Shown in pieces: positions 1 through 9,565 of a stretch of DNA of 64,000 bases. The DNA is from Bradyrhizobium quebecense (GTDB lineage Bacteria; Pseudomonadota; Alphaproteobacteria; Rhizobiales; Xanthobacteraceae), in assembly GCF_013373795.3 (NCBI RefSeq), contig NZ_CP088022.1:1984001-2048000 (forward strand). Reading direction: 5' to 3'. The translations under genes and the position numbers were made by a program. Under the pieces are notes generated by a model. That model saw only the letters and a list, made by a program, of their open reading frames with translations, was not told the DNA's origin and made no database searches. How positions within the stretch are numbered: position 1 is the stretch's first letter; every line of letters begins with the position of its first letter.

Positions 1-7
1 ACCACAG

Positions 8-38
8 ATTAGAATCGCTTTGAATTGGGGCGATTCAA
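8..38. promoter_or_regulatory. Inverted repeats upstream of siderophore receptor (possible iron operator)
   Basis: Two nested inverted repeats lie about 115-145 bp before the receptor ATG. Positions 20-25 and 33-38 are perfect 6-bp arms (TTGAAT/ATTCAA, 7-bp spacer). Positions 8-25 form an imperfect ATTAGAA/TTTGAAT dyad that loosely resembles the Irr-type iron control element of Bradyrhizobium. Assignment to an iron regulator is inference from the downstream gene. Confidence 0.3.
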
Positions 39-152
39 GCAGACTGTGGCGCTGATCGCATTGATAAACAAAGGCGCGCTCGATAACCGAAAGAGACAGT
101 TCGTCGCACGGTGATTTCGCGAACGGACTCGCTTTCTGGGGGCGTGCAAGAA

Positions 153-2711
153 ATGAGCAATGTGAAGGCGCCGAGATCGCTGCGCTTCGATGCGGCGATC
201 GGTTCGGCTGATGATACGGGTTATTCCGCCACGAAGGTCTCCGCTGTCGCCAGCCTGATCGCGGTGGCGTCGTTTTCGGGAGCTAAGGCGCAGCAATCCA
301 GCCTGCCGCCGGTGAATGTGGATGCTCCGGTCGCGCGCCCGCGGCATGTCACGTCAAAGCCCACGTCGGACCAGGTCCGCGCCCGCAACGCACTGCGCCG
401 CGCCGCGCGCCGCAGCAATCAGCAGGCCCAGCAGGCGCCGGTGCCGTTTCCCAACGCCGGCGGTCTTCCCGCTGACCGCGACCGCTACGCGGATCCGGCC
501 GCGCCGTACAAGGGCGACCGTTTGCAGGCATCGGGAAAGTATCCCGAGCCGATCCTGAACACGCCGAAGTCGGTCACGGTGCTGACCAAGGACGTGCTCG
601 AAGACAAGAACGCGACCTCGCTGAAATCGGCGATCCTGTCGACCGCCGGTGTCACGCTCGGCACCGGCGAGGGCGGCAACGCGTTCGGCGACCGCTTCTT
701 CATCCGCGGCTTCGACGCGCGCAACGATATCTTCATCGACGGCGTACGCGACGCCGGCGTCAGCGTCCGCGAGAACTTCTTCACCGAGCAGGTCGAGATC
801 CTGCGCGGCCCGGGCTCGTCCTTTGCGGGCCGCGGCACCACCGGCGGCGCGATCAACATCGTCACCAAGCAGGCGACGACGGAGAACAGCTTCTACAACA
901 TGGACACCTCGTTCGGCACCGATCGCACCAAGCGGGTGACGCTCGATGTCAACCAGGTGATCAGCCCGACGCTGGCGATCCGCGCCGGCGGCCTGTTCCA
1001 GGATGCCGGCGTCGCCGGCCGCAGCTATGTCACCGACAATCGCGATGGTGCGTTCGTCGCCGGCACGTGGAAGCCGGTCGACGCGGTGAAGATCACCGGC
1101 AACTACATCCATACCGAGCTCACCGGCATCCCTGACTTCGGCGTGCCGTATTACCGGCCGAGCACTGCGACCACGGCCGGTGGCCCGTTCCCGGACTTCG
1201 GCGTCAACCGCAATAACTTCTACGGCTTCGTCAATCGCGACTTCTTCCGGACCGGACAGGACATCGGCACGATCAATGCCGAGGTGCAGATCACGCCGGA
1301 CCTGACGATCAGCAACAAGATCCGGGAATCGCGTTCGACGCAGAACTACATCGGCACGCTGCCGGAATCGCCGACGCTGGCCGCCGGCGCTCCGTTCACG
1401 AGCTATACGCTCACGGCCAATCCGCAAAGCCGCTACCAGGTCACCGACGTGTTCGCCAACCAGACCGAGGCGACCTACAAGTCGGTCGATGGCCTGGGCT
1501 TCAAGCACACCACGACGGCCGGCGTCGAATACGACAACGAGCGGTCATCGATCGACAGCTACACCGGCCTGGCCTCCGAGATCACGACCGGCACATCGGC
1601 CTTCACGGGGGGCGGCTCGCTCTCCGGCGTCAGCGTCTTCAACCCGGTCAACACAAATCAGCCGTTCGGAATCCCGTCGCTCATGGGACGACCGACCAAG
1701 ATCGGTATCGACACCGTGAGCGGATACGTGATGGATTCCGCCAATTACAACGACTTCGTCATCCTCAATGGCGGCATCCGTTACGACGACTACAAGATCA
1801 ACACGTCCGCGTTCGCGACGAATGGCACGCTCGGCCAGCAGTCGGCCGAATTCGGGATGCCCAACTTCAACGTTGGCCTCTCGCTGAAGCCGCTGCCGAA
1901 CGGCAGCGTCTATGCGGCGTATGCGACCTCGTCCAACCCTGTCGGCGCCGAGTTCGACGGCACCAGCACCGCCTATGGCGGCATCAATCCGGTTCTCAAC
2001 GGCGGCAACAACCAGATCTTCGGGCCGGAGAAGAACAAGGCCATCGAAGTCGGCACCAAATGGGAGCTGTTCGACCGCCATTTGCTGGTGACGGCAGCGT
2101 TGTTCCAGACCGAGAAGGAAAACGCCCGTGAGGCGCAGAACGTCAACAGCAGCACCGCAGCCGCGGCGATCCCAGGCTGCGTTTATCCGGGCGGAACGAC
2201 CAGCAACGTGTCCTGCATCACCGCAGGTGCTGCTTACCGCATTCGCGGTATCGATCTCGGCGTCGGCGGCAAGATCACCGACAAGTGGAGCGTGTTCGGC
2301 GGCCTCGTGCTGATGCAGTCGGAAGTGACGAAGTCGCTGGCACCGCCGGCCAACACGATCCTGTATTCGAGCAACATCGGACTGCCGCTTGCCAACGTCG
2401 CGCATCAGTCGTTCAGCATGCTGACGAAGTATCAGCTCACCGACATGTGGGAGCTGGGCGGGCAGGCGGTGTATCGCTCGAAGGTCTATGGCGGCACGCT
2501 GCTCGCGGCGAACCAGGGCACGTCGATCCCGAGCTACTGGCGCTTCGACGCCTTTGCCGAGGCCAAGATCGACAAGCACTGGACCATGAAGCTGTTCGTC
2601 AACAACATCTTCGACAAGCGCTACTACGACGCGTTGTACCAGAGCGCAGCCCCGTTCGTGCTCGAAGCGCCAGGACGCGCTGCGTATCTGGTTGTGTCTG
2701 CGCGTTACTGA
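153..2711 (+). CDS. TonB-dependent siderophore receptor
   Basis: This is an outer-membrane ferric-siderophore importer powered by TonB-ExbBD. From the ATG at 153 (852 aa) there is an N-terminal hydrophobic segment ending in AKA-Q near residue 46 (signal peptide), a periplasmic linker, a plug domain around residues 131-241 with the typical IRGF, IDGVRD and [27 protein letters not shown] signatures, and a long beta-barrel ending in an aromatic residue (VSARY), as outer-membrane proteins do. A GTG at 111 in the same frame would add 14 residues before the signal; the ATG is preferred because the signal peptide then sits nearer the N terminus. It is followed 20 bp later by a PiuC-like dioxygenase and then exbB-exbD-tonB, so it looks like the first gene of a complete uptake operon. 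The siderophore cannot be named; the PiuC neighbour hints at a FiuA/catecholate-type substrate. Confidence 0.93.
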   Translation: MSNVKAPRSLRFDAAIGSADDTGYSATKVSAVASLIAVASFSGAKAQQSSLPPVNVDAPVARPRHVTSKPTSDQVRARNALRRAARRSNQQAQQAPVPFPNAGGLPADRDRYADPAAPYKGDRLQASGKYPEPILNTPKSVTVLTKDVLEDKNATSLKSAILSTAGVTLGTGEGGNAFGDRFFIRGFDARNDIFIDGVRDAGVSVRENFFTEQVEILRGPGSSFAGRGTTGGAINIVTKQATTENSFYNMDTSFGTDRTKRVTLDVNQVISPTLAIRAGGLFQDAGVAGRSYVTDNRDGAFVAGTWKPVDAVKITGNYIHTELTGIPDFGVPYYRPSTATTAGGPFPDFGVNRNNFYGFVNRDFFRTGQDIGTINAEVQITPDLTISNKIRESRSTQNYIGTLPESPTLAAGAPFTSYTLTANPQSRYQVTDVFANQTEATYKSVDGLGFKHTTTAGVEYDNERSSIDSYTGLASEITTGTSAFTGGGSLSGVSVFNPVNTNQPFGIPSLMGRPTKIGIDTVSGYVMDSANYNDFVILNGGIRYDDYKINTSAFATNGTLGQQSAEFGMPNFNVGLSLKPLPNGSVYAAYATSSNPVGAEFDGTSTAYGGINPVLNGGNNQIFGPEKNKAIEVGTKWELFDRHLLVTAALFQTEKENAREAQNVNSSTAAAAIPGCVYPGGTTSNVSCITAGAAYRIRGIDLGVGGKITDKWSVFGGLVLMQSEVTKSLAPPANTILYSSNIGLPLANVAHQSFSMLTKYQLTDMWELGGQAVYRSKVYGGTLLAANQGTSIPSYWRFDAFAEAKIDKHWTMKLFVNNIFDKRYYDALYQSAAPFVLEAPGRAAYLVVSARY

Positions 2712-2731
2712 CGGAGGCTCCGCGGCACAAC

Positions 2732-3421
2732 ATGCTGGTCTGTATTCCCGACGTATTGAGCAAGGCTGATGTGGCGGACTTCCGCCGCATCATGGACGCC
2801 AGCGAATGGGAAGACGGCCGCTCGACCGCGGGGGCTGCTTCAGCGATGGTCAAGCGCAACGAGCAGCTGCCGCCCGACAGCGAGGTCGCGCGGCAGCTCG
2901 GCAACCGGATCCTGTCGGCGTTGTCGGCAAGCCCGCGCTTCATCTCGGCCGCGATCCCGCTTCAAATCTTTCCACCCTTGTTCAACCGCTACGCCGCAAG
3001 CGACGGGCACCATTTCGGCCTGCATGTCGATAATGCGGTGCGGGGCGACAGACTGACGGGCTTGCGGATCCGCACCGACCTCTCGGTCACGCTGTTTTTA
3101 TCGGAGCCGGAAGACTATGATGGCGGCGAGCTCGTCATCGATGACCTCTATGGATCGCATGAAATCAAGCTGCCGGCAGGCGATCTCGTACTTTATCCCG
3201 CGTCCAGCTTGCATCTGGTCACGCCGGTCACGCGGGGGACCCGGGTAGCGTCTTTTTTCTGGCTGCAGAGCATGGTACGGGATGCCCACGCGCGCAGCCT
3301 GATCTTTGATCTCGATACTGCGATCCAGGCTCTGGTGGAGCGGCTGGGCCGCGATGACCCTGAAACGGTCAAATTGACCGGGATTTATCACAACCTGATC
3401 CGCCACTGGGCTGAAGTGTAA
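2732..3421 (+). CDS. Fe(II)/2-oxoglutarate-dependent dioxygenase, PiuC/YbiX family
   Basis: A 229-aa PKHD-type hydroxylase of the PiuC/YbiX family, which usually sits next to TonB-dependent siderophore receptors and has an unsettled substrate. The metal triad is visible as H98-x-D100 (in HHFGLHVDN) and H161 (in SSLHLVTPV), with R171 placed to bind 2-oxoglutarate. Length matches the family (about 225-230 aa). The frame stays open far upstream, but the family N terminus [14 protein letters not shown] begins at this ATG, 20 bp after the receptor stop with a GGAGG site at 2713-2717. Its stop is 3 bp before the exbB ATG, so translation is probably coupled. Confidence 0.9.
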   Translation: MLVCIPDVLSKADVADFRRIMDASEWEDGRSTAGAASAMVKRNEQLPPDSEVARQLGNRILSALSASPRFISAAIPLQIFPPLFNRYAASDGHHFGLHVDNAVRGDRLTGLRIRTDLSVTLFLSEPEDYDGGELVIDDLYGSHEIKLPAGDLVLYPASSLHLVTPVTRGTRVASFFWLQSMVRDAHARSLIFDLDTAIQALVERLGRDDPETVKLTGIYHNLIRHWAEV

Positions 3422-3424
3422 CTG

Positions 3425-4468
3425 ATGATGACATTCAAGTTCCCCGCTGCATCCGCCATGATCGCCTCGCTGGCGATGCTGATGCTGGTTGCGCCTTCTT
3501 CGGCGCAGCAGCAAACGGCGCCTGCCGCGCAGCCCGCGCCCGTGACCCGGGCCCAGTCCGCACCCGTGGCCCAGCCGCCGGCTGCCGCTCCTGCTGCGAC
3601 CGCCCAGACTGCGCCGATGGCCCAGCCGTCGCCAGCAGCGGCGCAGGCCCAGGCCGCGCCGACACCCGCCGCGGCGGCTCCGGCACCGACGGCGCTCGAT
3701 GCGTCGCCGGCCGGGCCGGCGAACGGCGACGGCAAGGTGCTGAAGTCGACCTCGACCGGCCTGCGCGAATTGTCGCCGTGGAACATGTTCCTGAACGCCG
3801 ACATCATCGTGAAGGCGGTGATGCTCGGTCTCGCCTTCGCCTCGCTGGTGACCTGGACCGTGTTCATCGCCAAAATGGTCGAGCTGACCGTGGCGCAGAG
3901 CAAGCTGCGCGGCGCGCTCGCCAAGATCGCTGAATCGCGGTCGCTGGCGGAAGCGCAGTTCGCGCTCGGCGCCAAGGGCAGCGTGCTGTCGTCATTCATT
4001 GCGGCTGCGATGCGCGAGGGACGACTGTCGGCGGGCATCTCCAGCGACGCCGGCATCAAGGAGCGCGCCGCGTCGAGCTTTGCCGAGATCGTGCGCGCCG
4101 AAGCCCGCAAGATCCGCGTCGGCATGGGCCTGCTCGCGACCATCGGCGCGACGTCGCCCTTCGTCGGCCTGTTCGGCACCGTCTGGGGCATCATGAACAG
4201 CTTCATCGGCATTTCGAAGTCGCAGACGACGAACCTTGCCGTGGTGGCGCCCGGCATCGCGGAAGCGCTGCTCGCAACCGCGATCGGCCTCGTCGCGGCG
4301 ATCCCCGCCGTCATCATCTACAACCATTTCTCGCGCGTCACGAAGGTCTATCTCGAGCTCGTCAACCGCGCCTCGGGCGCGGCGGGACGGCTCTTGTCGC
4401 GCGATCTCGATCGCACCCATGGCGACGTTCCGCGCACCGCGCACCCGCGCGCCGCGGCGGCGGAGTAG
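3425..4468 (+). CDS. exbB: ExbB, TonB-system proton channel subunit
   Basis: Inner-membrane MotA/TolQ/ExbB family protein that forms the proton channel energising TonB. Three membrane spans are visible at about residues 125-148, 232-256 and 276-300, with the conserved GLFGTVWGIMNSF and GIAEALLATAIGLVAAIPA blocks. At 347 aa it is about 100 residues longer than E. coli ExbB. The extra N terminus is a signal-like segment (residues 8-27, ending in SSAQ) followed by an Ala/Pro/Gln-rich linker to about residue 100, a form known in other proteobacteria. Start: two ATGs in tandem at 3425 and 3428; the first is used here. It is followed directly by exbD with a 3-bp gap. Confidence 0.95.
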   Translation: MMTFKFPAASAMIASLAMLMLVAPSSAQQQTAPAAQPAPVTRAQSAPVAQPPAAAPAATAQTAPMAQPSPAAAQAQAAPTPAAAAPAPTALDASPAGPANGDGKVLKSTSTGLRELSPWNMFLNADIIVKAVMLGLAFASLVTWTVFIAKMVELTVAQSKLRGALAKIAESRSLAEAQFALGAKGSVLSSFIAAAMREGRLSAGISSDAGIKERAASSFAEIVRAEARKIRVGMGLLATIGATSPFVGLFGTVWGIMNSFIGISKSQTTNLAVVAPGIAEALLATAIGLVAAIPAVIIYNHFSRVTKVYLELVNRASGAAGRLLSRDLDRTHGDVPRTAHPRAAAAE

Positions 4469-4471
4469 GCG

Positions 4472-4930
4472 ATGGCAGTCTCGCTCTCAGAGAACGATGG
4501 CGACGACGATTTCGCGGAATCCCACGAGATCAACGTCACGCCGTTCATCGACGTGATGCTGGTGCTGCTGATCATCTTCATGGTGGCGGCACCGCTGTCG
4601 ACCGTCGACCTGCCGATCGATCTGCCGACCTCCAGCGCGACGCCGCAGAAGAAGCCGGACAAGCCGACCTATCTCAGCATCAAGCCGGACCTGACGCTGG
4701 CGATCGGGGAGAACGCGGTGAAGCGGGCCGACCTGGTCAATTCGCTCGATGCGGTGCCTGACATGAGCAGGGACAAATACGTGTTCCTGCGGGCCGATCG
4801 CATGGTACCCTATGGCGAGCTGATGGGCGTGATGGAACTCTTGCGCGCCGGCGGCTACACGCATGTGAAGCTGGTCACGCTCGAGGGCGTGCCGGGAGCG
4901 CCGGCACAGGCCGAGCCGGCCAAACCCTGA
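4472..4930 (+). CDS. exbD: ExbD, TonB-system periplasmic subunit
   Basis: ExbD/TolR family, 152 aa, partner of ExbB. It has a short cytoplasmic N terminus, the conserved EINVTPFIDVMLVLLIIFMV transmembrane helix with the essential membrane aspartate at D27, and a periplasmic domain (about residues 60-140) with the VFLRADRMVPYGELMGVMELLRAGGY-type ExbD fold. The start lies 3 bp after exbB, and tonB follows after 12 bp, so the three genes form one transcript. Confidence 0.95.
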   Translation: MAVSLSENDGDDDFAESHEINVTPFIDVMLVLLIIFMVAAPLSTVDLPIDLPTSSATPQKKPDKPTYLSIKPDLTLAIGENAVKRADLVNSLDAVPDMSRDKYVFLRADRMVPYGELMGVMELLRAGGYTHVKLVTLEGVPGAPAQAEPAKP

Positions 4931-4942
4931 CGGCGAACAGCG

Positions 4943-5728
4943 ATGTCCACCAACCTCGATCTCGATCTGCGGACCTCGAAGCGGCTCTGGGTGATCGCCG
5001 CGGCGACGGCGGTCGGGCTGCATCTGGGCGGCGCGGCGCTGGCGCTGACGAATTTGCGCGGCGACGACGGTGACGAGGGGCTCGGTGCTGCCGGCGCGGA
5101 ATACGCCGTCGAGCTTGCCTCTCCCGACGTGCCCGATGATGCAGCACCGCCCGGCGCGCCGGCTGACGAGCAGCAGGCCGTGCAGGAGATGGCGCAGCAG
5201 AAGGCAGAGGTGAAGGACACCGACCTGCCTCAGGCCAAGCCGATGGAGGCCGACGACCCCGATCGCATCGTGACGGAGGACACCGCCAAGAAGCAGAAGG
5301 AGGACGAGGCCAAGGTCGAGACCAACGCGCAGGAAGCGCAACAGGCTTCGGAAGCGGCCGCGCCAACCAAGCTGGAGGACGCGCGTCAGTCGGAGACGAC
5401 GAAGGCGCCCAACCCCGGGATTGGCAAGGACAAGCTCGCGCTGACGGCCAAATGGGGCAAGAAGATCAGCGCCTATCTCGACCTGCACAAGAAATTCCCG
5501 GAGAACGGCAAGGCCAAGGAGGGCAAGGTGAAGCTCGCCCTGGTGCTCAATCGTCTCGGCAAGGTCTTGTCCGTTGCCGTGATGGAAACGTCGGGAGATG
5601 CCGCGTTCGACGACGCCGCGGTCTCGATGGTCCACCGTTCCGATCCAGTGCCCGCGCCGCCGGCCGGACTGACCGAGGACCAGTTCTCCTTCACTCTTCC
5701 CGTCACATTCAACAAGCCGAAGTCGTAG
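4943..5728 (+). CDS. tonB: TonB energy transducer
   Basis: A 261-aa TonB that links the ExbBD proton channel to outer-membrane receptors. The N-terminal anchor is at about residues 14-36 (LWVIAAATAVGLHLGGAAL) with the histidine H27 typical of TonB anchors. The middle is an acidic/Glu-Lys-Ala-rich periplasmic spacer (about 60-165) rather than the classic Pro-Lys repeat. The C-terminal TonB domain is at about 175-261 (GKVLSVAVMETSGDAAFDDAA). It is the last gene of the iron-uptake operon; a palindromic repeat follows. Confidence 0.93.
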   Translation: MSTNLDLDLRTSKRLWVIAAATAVGLHLGGAALALTNLRGDDGDEGLGAAGAEYAVELASPDVPDDAAPPGAPADEQQAVQEMAQQKAEVKDTDLPQAKPMEADDPDRIVTEDTAKKQKEDEAKVETNAQEAQQASEAAAPTKLEDARQSETTKAPNPGIGKDKLALTAKWGKKISAYLDLHKKFPENGKAKEGKVKLALVLNRLGKVLSVAVMETSGDAAFDDAAVSMVHRSDPVPAPPAGLTEDQFSFTLPVTFNKPKS

Positions 5729-5754
5729 CGAGCCGAGGCTCGATCGGGAGCCGG

Positions 5755-5857
5755 CGTCATTCCGGGGCGCGACGAAGTCGCGAGCCCGGAATCCATTTCG
5801 CTGTCGAGTGTGTTGCCAGCCGATTCCGGGCGCTCGTGTCGCGAGGCCGGGAATGAT
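5755..5857. repeat. Palindromic intergenic repeat, CGTCATTCCGGG family
   Basis: Imperfect palindrome between the converging tonB and binding-protein genes. It starts CGTCATTCCGGGG, contains CCCGGAATCCAT, and ends CCGGGAATGATG. The same family recurs, better preserved, at 28144-28242. Its position between two converging 3' ends fits a transcription stop or attenuator, but it has no T-run. Confidence 0.75.
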
Positions 5858-5863
5858 GTCGTC

Positions 5864-7099
5864 TCAGCTCTTCTTCACCAGCGGGCAGACGCTCTTCTCG
5901 AGCGGCAGGAAGGCTTCATCCGCGGGGATGGTCGCCACCAGCTTGTAATAGTCCCACGGATACTTCGACTCCGACGGTTTCTTCACCTCGAACAGATAGG
6001 CGGGGTGGATCTTGCGGCCATCGATCCGGATGGCCCCTTTGCCGAACAGCGGATCGTCGGTCCGCAGCTCCTTCATCTTGGCAACGACGGCGCGGCCGTC
6101 ATGCGGATTGCCGCCGAGCGCTTCCAATGTCTTGAAGTAATGGATCAGCGAGGAATAGACGCCGGCCTGCACCATGGTCGGTGGGTTCTTCTTGAAGCGC
6201 TCCATGAAGCGCTTGGTGAAGGCGCGGGTCTGATCGTTCATGTCCCAGTAGAAAGTCTCGGTGAAGTTCAGGCCCTGCGCGACGTTGAGGCCGAGCGCGT
6301 TGATGTCGGTAATGAACAGCAGCATGCCCGCAAGCCTCTGGCCGCCCGAGACGATACCGAATTCGGCGGCCTGCTTGATTGCGTTGGTGGTGTCGCCGCC
6401 GGCATTGGCAAGACCGACGATCTTGGCTTTCGAGCTTTGCGCCTGCAGCAGGAAGGACGAGAAGTCTGCGTTGTTGAGCGGATGCTTGACGCTGCCGAGC
6501 ACCTTGCCGCCATTCGCAGTGACGACCGCTGAGGTGTCTCGCTCGAGTGCCTGGCCGAATGCATAGTCCGCGGTGAGGAAGAACCAGCTGTCGCCGCCGG
6601 ATTTCACCAGCGCCTTGCCGGTGCCATTGGCGAGCATGTAGGTGTCGTAGACCCAGTGCACCGTGTTCGGTGAGCACTGCGTGCCCGTGAGGTCGGACGA
6701 GGCGGAGCCCGAGTTGAGGTTGACGACGTTCTTCTCCTTGGCGAGGTTCGCGATCGCGAGCCCGACATTGGAGGCCGCCAGATCGACGAACACGTCGACC
6801 TTCTCGACATCGATCCACTGCTTGCCGATGTTGACCGCGACGTCGGGCTTGTTCTGGTGATCGGCCGAGATCAGGTCGATCTTCCAGCCCTTCGCCAGCA
6901 GCCCGGAATCCTCGATCGCCATCTGCGCCGCCACTGTCGAGCCGGGACCGCCGATGTCCTGATAGAGCCCGGACTGATCGCCGAGGGCGCCGACCTTGGC
7001 GACCTTGTCCATCGTCTGCGCCGACGCGCTGCCGGCGAACACGAGGCTCGTAATCATCACCAAGGCTGTCTTGGCCGAGGCTGCAATGGAACGCTTCAT
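5864..7099 (-). CDS. ABC transporter substrate-binding protein, LivK/branched-chain amino-acid type
   Basis: A 411-aa type-1 periplasmic binding protein of the Leu/Ile/Val (HAAT) family. Signal peptide about residues 1-28 (MKRSIAASAKTALVMITSLVFAGSASA-Q). The mature region begins KVAKVGALGDQSGLYQDIGGPG, the usual first strand of Peripla_BP_6 proteins, and carries the WVYDTYMLANGTGKAL and WFFLTADYAFG blocks typical of the urea/amide/branched-chain sub-branch. No permease or ATPase gene lies beside it, so it is an orphan that must use a transporter encoded elsewhere. The ligand is unknown. RBS GGAGG at 7104-7108 on this strand supports the start. Confidence 0.88.
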   Translation of the reverse strand: MKRSIAASAKTALVMITSLVFAGSASAQTMDKVAKVGALGDQSGLYQDIGGPGSTVAAQMAIEDSGLLAKGWKIDLISADHQNKPDVAVNIGKQWIDVEKVDVFVDLAASNVGLAIANLAKEKNVVNLNSGSASSDLTGTQCSPNTVHWVYDTYMLANGTGKALVKSGGDSWFFLTADYAFGQALERDTSAVVTANGGKVLGSVKHPLNNADFSSFLLQAQSSKAKIVGLANAGGDTTNAIKQAAEFGIVSGGQRLAGMLLFITDINALGLNVAQGLNFTETFYWDMNDQTRAFTKRFMERFKKNPPTMVQAGVYSSLIHYFKTLEALGGNPHDGRAVVAKMKELRTDDPLFGKGAIRIDGRKIHPAYLFEVKKPSESKYPWDYYKLVATIPADEAFLPLEKSVCPLVKKS

Positions 7100-7293
7100 C
7101 TTCCCTCCAGTATGATTTTTGTTCTTGAGTTACTCATTATGCCCGGCATCGGGCGTATCGCCTAGGGCACAGGTCCGATCGATCGCGCGCGATATTCCGT
7201 GCGGCGGTGATTGAGTGGCCAGTGACGCGCGACGGGACGCCGCAGCGCGCGCGTCGATGATGAGAGCGGGAATCGCTTACAGCGCGGACTGCG

Positions 7294-7722
7294 CTATTTC
7301 CAATAGTAGCGGATCGCGACGTAGACCACGACGAGGCAGGCGAAGATCAGCGCCACCGGCATCGGACGCTTGGCGTTCGGGGCAGCGGCGGCTGTCTTCT
7401 TGGCGGGCAGGCGGCGGAACGCGGTGACGTTGCCGGTGTCGGCGGCCGGTTCGCGCGAGCGTGCCGGAACCTCGGGTGCTTTGCCGGCGCCGCCCATCTC
7501 CGCATAGTAAGTGCGATACATTTCCTGGATCGTCGCCTCGCTGGCCTCGCCGTCGCTCATCTGGTCCAGCAGTTTCTTGTGGATCGCCAGGAAATTCTGC
7601 GCCTCCGGCGGCAGGGCGGAGGCGCCGTTCAGCTTCGCCATCATCTTCCAGGTTGCAAAGTCAGCCCGCGCGCGGGTGTCGGCGCGTCGTGCAATCAGCA
7701 TATCGGCAGCTTTGATCACCAT
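7294..7722 (-). CDS. Hypothetical tail-anchored membrane protein
   Basis: A 142-aa protein with no family I can name. Residues 1-75 are charged and probably helical. Residues 76-115 are Ala/Pro/Lys-rich and probably disordered. Residues 121-140 (PVALIFACLVVVYVAIRYYWK) form a single C-terminal membrane helix, so the bulk is likely cytoplasmic and tail-anchored. It lies alone between the LivK-like gene and the site-2 protease gene, all on this strand. Coding is supported by good codon bias and a long open frame; function is unknown. Confidence 0.7.
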   Translation of the reverse strand: MVIKAADMLIARRADTRARADFATWKMMAKLNGASALPPEAQNFLAIHKKLLDQMSDGEASEATIQEMYRTYYAEMGGAGKAPEVPARSREPAADTGNVTAFRRLPAKKTAAAAPNAKRPMPVALIFACLVVVYVAIRYYWK

Positions 7723-7802
7723 GGCCTCGAAGCGTTCCCATCCCTGAGCATGATCCGGAAAGTGGCATCGATTTCCGGTCAGATTATGCGCCAGATCAAA
7801 GG

Positions 7803-8483
7803 CTATGTGTTTCCGGTAATGAGGAGAAGGGCGTTGATTACATAGCCGGTCAGAGTTCGCAGTATCGTTGAAATAACATCAAGATTTAGGCCGATCTGCC
7901 GGCCGATCACGGGCAGCAGGATCAATAACCCGATCAGGATCAGCATGCCGTAGGGCTCCAGCCGGGCGAGCGGGACCGCCAGCGGCCGAGGCAGGAGCCC
8001 GACCGCGACTCGGCCGCCATCCAGCGGCGGGATCGGCATCATGTTGAAGATCGCAAGCACGATGTTGATCAGGAAGGCGTTTTTCAGATTATCCGCGGTC
8101 CATTTTGCCGCTTCTGCGGGAACCAATGGCAGCGCGTGGAATGCCAGCGCCGCCGCGGTCGCCAGGATGATGTTGGTGACCGGTCCGGCCAGCGCCACCC
8201 ACACCATGTCGAGCTTGGGATGGTTGAGCTTGCGGAAGTTCACCGGCACCGGCTTGGCGTAGCCGAACAGGAACGGCGAATGCGCGAACAGCAGCACCGC
8301 GGGCAGGATCAGCGTGCCGAACGGATCGATATGCTTCAGCGGATTGAAGCTGACGCGGCCGAGCTTCCAGGCGGTGTCGTCGCCGAGCCGGTGCGCGACG
8401 AAGCCGTGCGCCGCCTCGTGGAACGTGATGGCGATCACCAGCGGCAGGACCCAGACCGAGACGTCGTAGAGGGAAATGTTCAA
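7803..8483 (-). CDS. Site-2 protease family zinc metalloprotease
   Basis: A 226-aa polytopic membrane protease of the M50B/S2P-like group without a PDZ domain. The zinc-binding HEAAH motif is at H22-E23-H26 inside the first hydrophobic segment, and the third ligand is D155 in MPIPPLDGGR. About five or six hydrophobic segments are visible. Family members cleave substrates within the membrane, but for this short compact group the substrate is generally unknown. The C terminus lies about 80 bp from the start of the preceding hypothetical gene, and the two may be co-transcribed. Confidence 0.9.
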   Translation of the reverse strand: MNISLYDVSVWVLPLVIAITFHEAAHGFVAHRLGDDTAWKLGRVSFNPLKHIDPFGTLILPAVLLFAHSPFLFGYAKPVPVNFRKLNHPKLDMVWVALAGPVTNIILATAAALAFHALPLVPAEAAKWTADNLKNAFLINIVLAIFNMMPIPPLDGGRVAVGLLPRPLAVPLARLEPYGMLILIGLLILLPVIGRQIGLNLDVISTILRTLTGYVINALLLITGNT

Positions 8484-8568
8484 TGGCGTGCCGCCTCGGG
8501 TTCGCTTGGACCGGACCCTCAGGCTAGCACGGATTCGCTGACGGCCTTGCGGGGGGCGTGGCCGCGGC

Positions 8569-9471
8569 TCAGTGGGTATCCGGCGCGACCACGCGTGCCT
8601 GTTGCGGCTGGGTCGTCGCGATCCAGATGCCGGCGAACACCGTGACGATGCCGGCCATCAGATTCCAACTCAGCGGCTCGCCGAGCAGGGCCGCGCCGAC
8701 CAGCGAGGCGGCGATCGGATTGACGGTGACCGAGATCGCCACCCGGGTCGGCGTCGTCCGCTCCAGCGCGAAGGCCCAGAGATAGAAGGTGAGTGCTGCG
8801 CCGAAGGCGCCGAGATAGGTCGCGCCGAACCATTGCGGCGCACCGAACTCGGCAACCGGCGCGAAACTGCCGCGCAGCAGCGAGGCGGTAATGAGCACCA
8901 TCGCACCGGCCGCCATGGCGAGGGTGGTGAAGGGGATCGGACCGGAACGGCGAATATAGGGCTTCGACCAGATGCTGTAGAGCGCCATGCACAGCGCGGC
9001 CGCGACCATCAACAGATCGCCGCGCCAGGCGCCCGGCGGCGCCGTGGCGAGGCCGGAGAGCAGCGCCATCGAGACGCCCAGGATCGTCACCAGCACGCCG
9101 GCGGTTTTTCGCGCGGTGAGCGGCTCGGCACCAAGCGCCGCGCCGACCAGCATGGTCAGCAGCGGCAGCGTCGAAAGCGCGAGCGCCCCGCGCGCGGCGG
9201 TGGTGAAAATCAGCGAGGCGTTGAACAGGACCGGAAACGCCGCAAAGAACAAGAGGCCGAGGCCGGCGACACCAAGCCAGTCGCGCCGCGGCGGCCAGCT
9301 TCCACGTTGCAACAGCGCCAGCGGCAGTAGCAGCAGGACGCCGATGCCGAAGCGGAACGCGCCGATCGCCAGTGGGTCTATGGCGCCGACCAGAAACCGC
9401 GTCGCCCCGATCGAGGTTCCGCCGAGCGCACTCGACGCGACCGCGGCCAACACCCCCCAGATCTCGCCCAT
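8569..9471 (-). CDS. EamA/DMT-family transporter
   Basis: A 300-aa inner-membrane protein with about ten hydrophobic helices in two EamA repeats (about residues 5-135 and 145-285), typical of drug/metabolite exporters. It is divergent from the LysR gene starting at 9566, with a 94-bp shared promoter region holding LysR-like dyads, so the LysR protein probably controls it. The substrate is unknown. Confidence 0.9.
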   Translation of the reverse strand: MGEIWGVLAAVASSALGGTSIGATRFLVGAIDPLAIGAFRFGIGVLLLLPLALLQRGSWPPRRDWLGVAGLGLLFFAAFPVLFNASLIFTTAARGALALSTLPLLTMLVGAALGAEPLTARKTAGVLVTILGVSMALLSGLATAPPGAWRGDLLMVAAALCMALYSIWSKPYIRRSGPIPFTTLAMAAGAMVLITASLLRGSFAPVAEFGAPQWFGATYLGAFGAALTFYLWAFALERTTPTRVAISVTVNPIAASLVGAALLGEPLSWNLMAGIVTVFAGIWIATTQPQQARVVAPDTH

Positions 9472-9520
9472 CCCGCTTCGACCCCTCTGTTTTGCTTGCG
9501 CAATCTAGGGAAGGGGCGAT

Positions 9521-9554
9521 ATTCAGTGAATGGAATAAATTTGATCGACTAAAT
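9521..9554. promoter_or_regulatory. Candidate LysR operator region between EamA and LysR genes
   Basis: The dyad ATTCA-G-TGAAT at 9521-9531 is perfect. A second AT-rich dyad, ATTT-N8-AAAT, lies at 9539-9554 just before the LysR start. This fits the usual two-site arrangement of LysR regulators at a divergent promoter. Not tested. Confidence 0.4.
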
Positions 9555-9565
9555 CACGTATTGTG

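Noticed and set aside
7740..7800. Short GATCCGGAAAGTGG element after the hypothetical tail-anchored gene
   Set aside because: It resembles common intergenic sequence of this group, but only one copy is here, so it cannot be called a repeat from this window alone.
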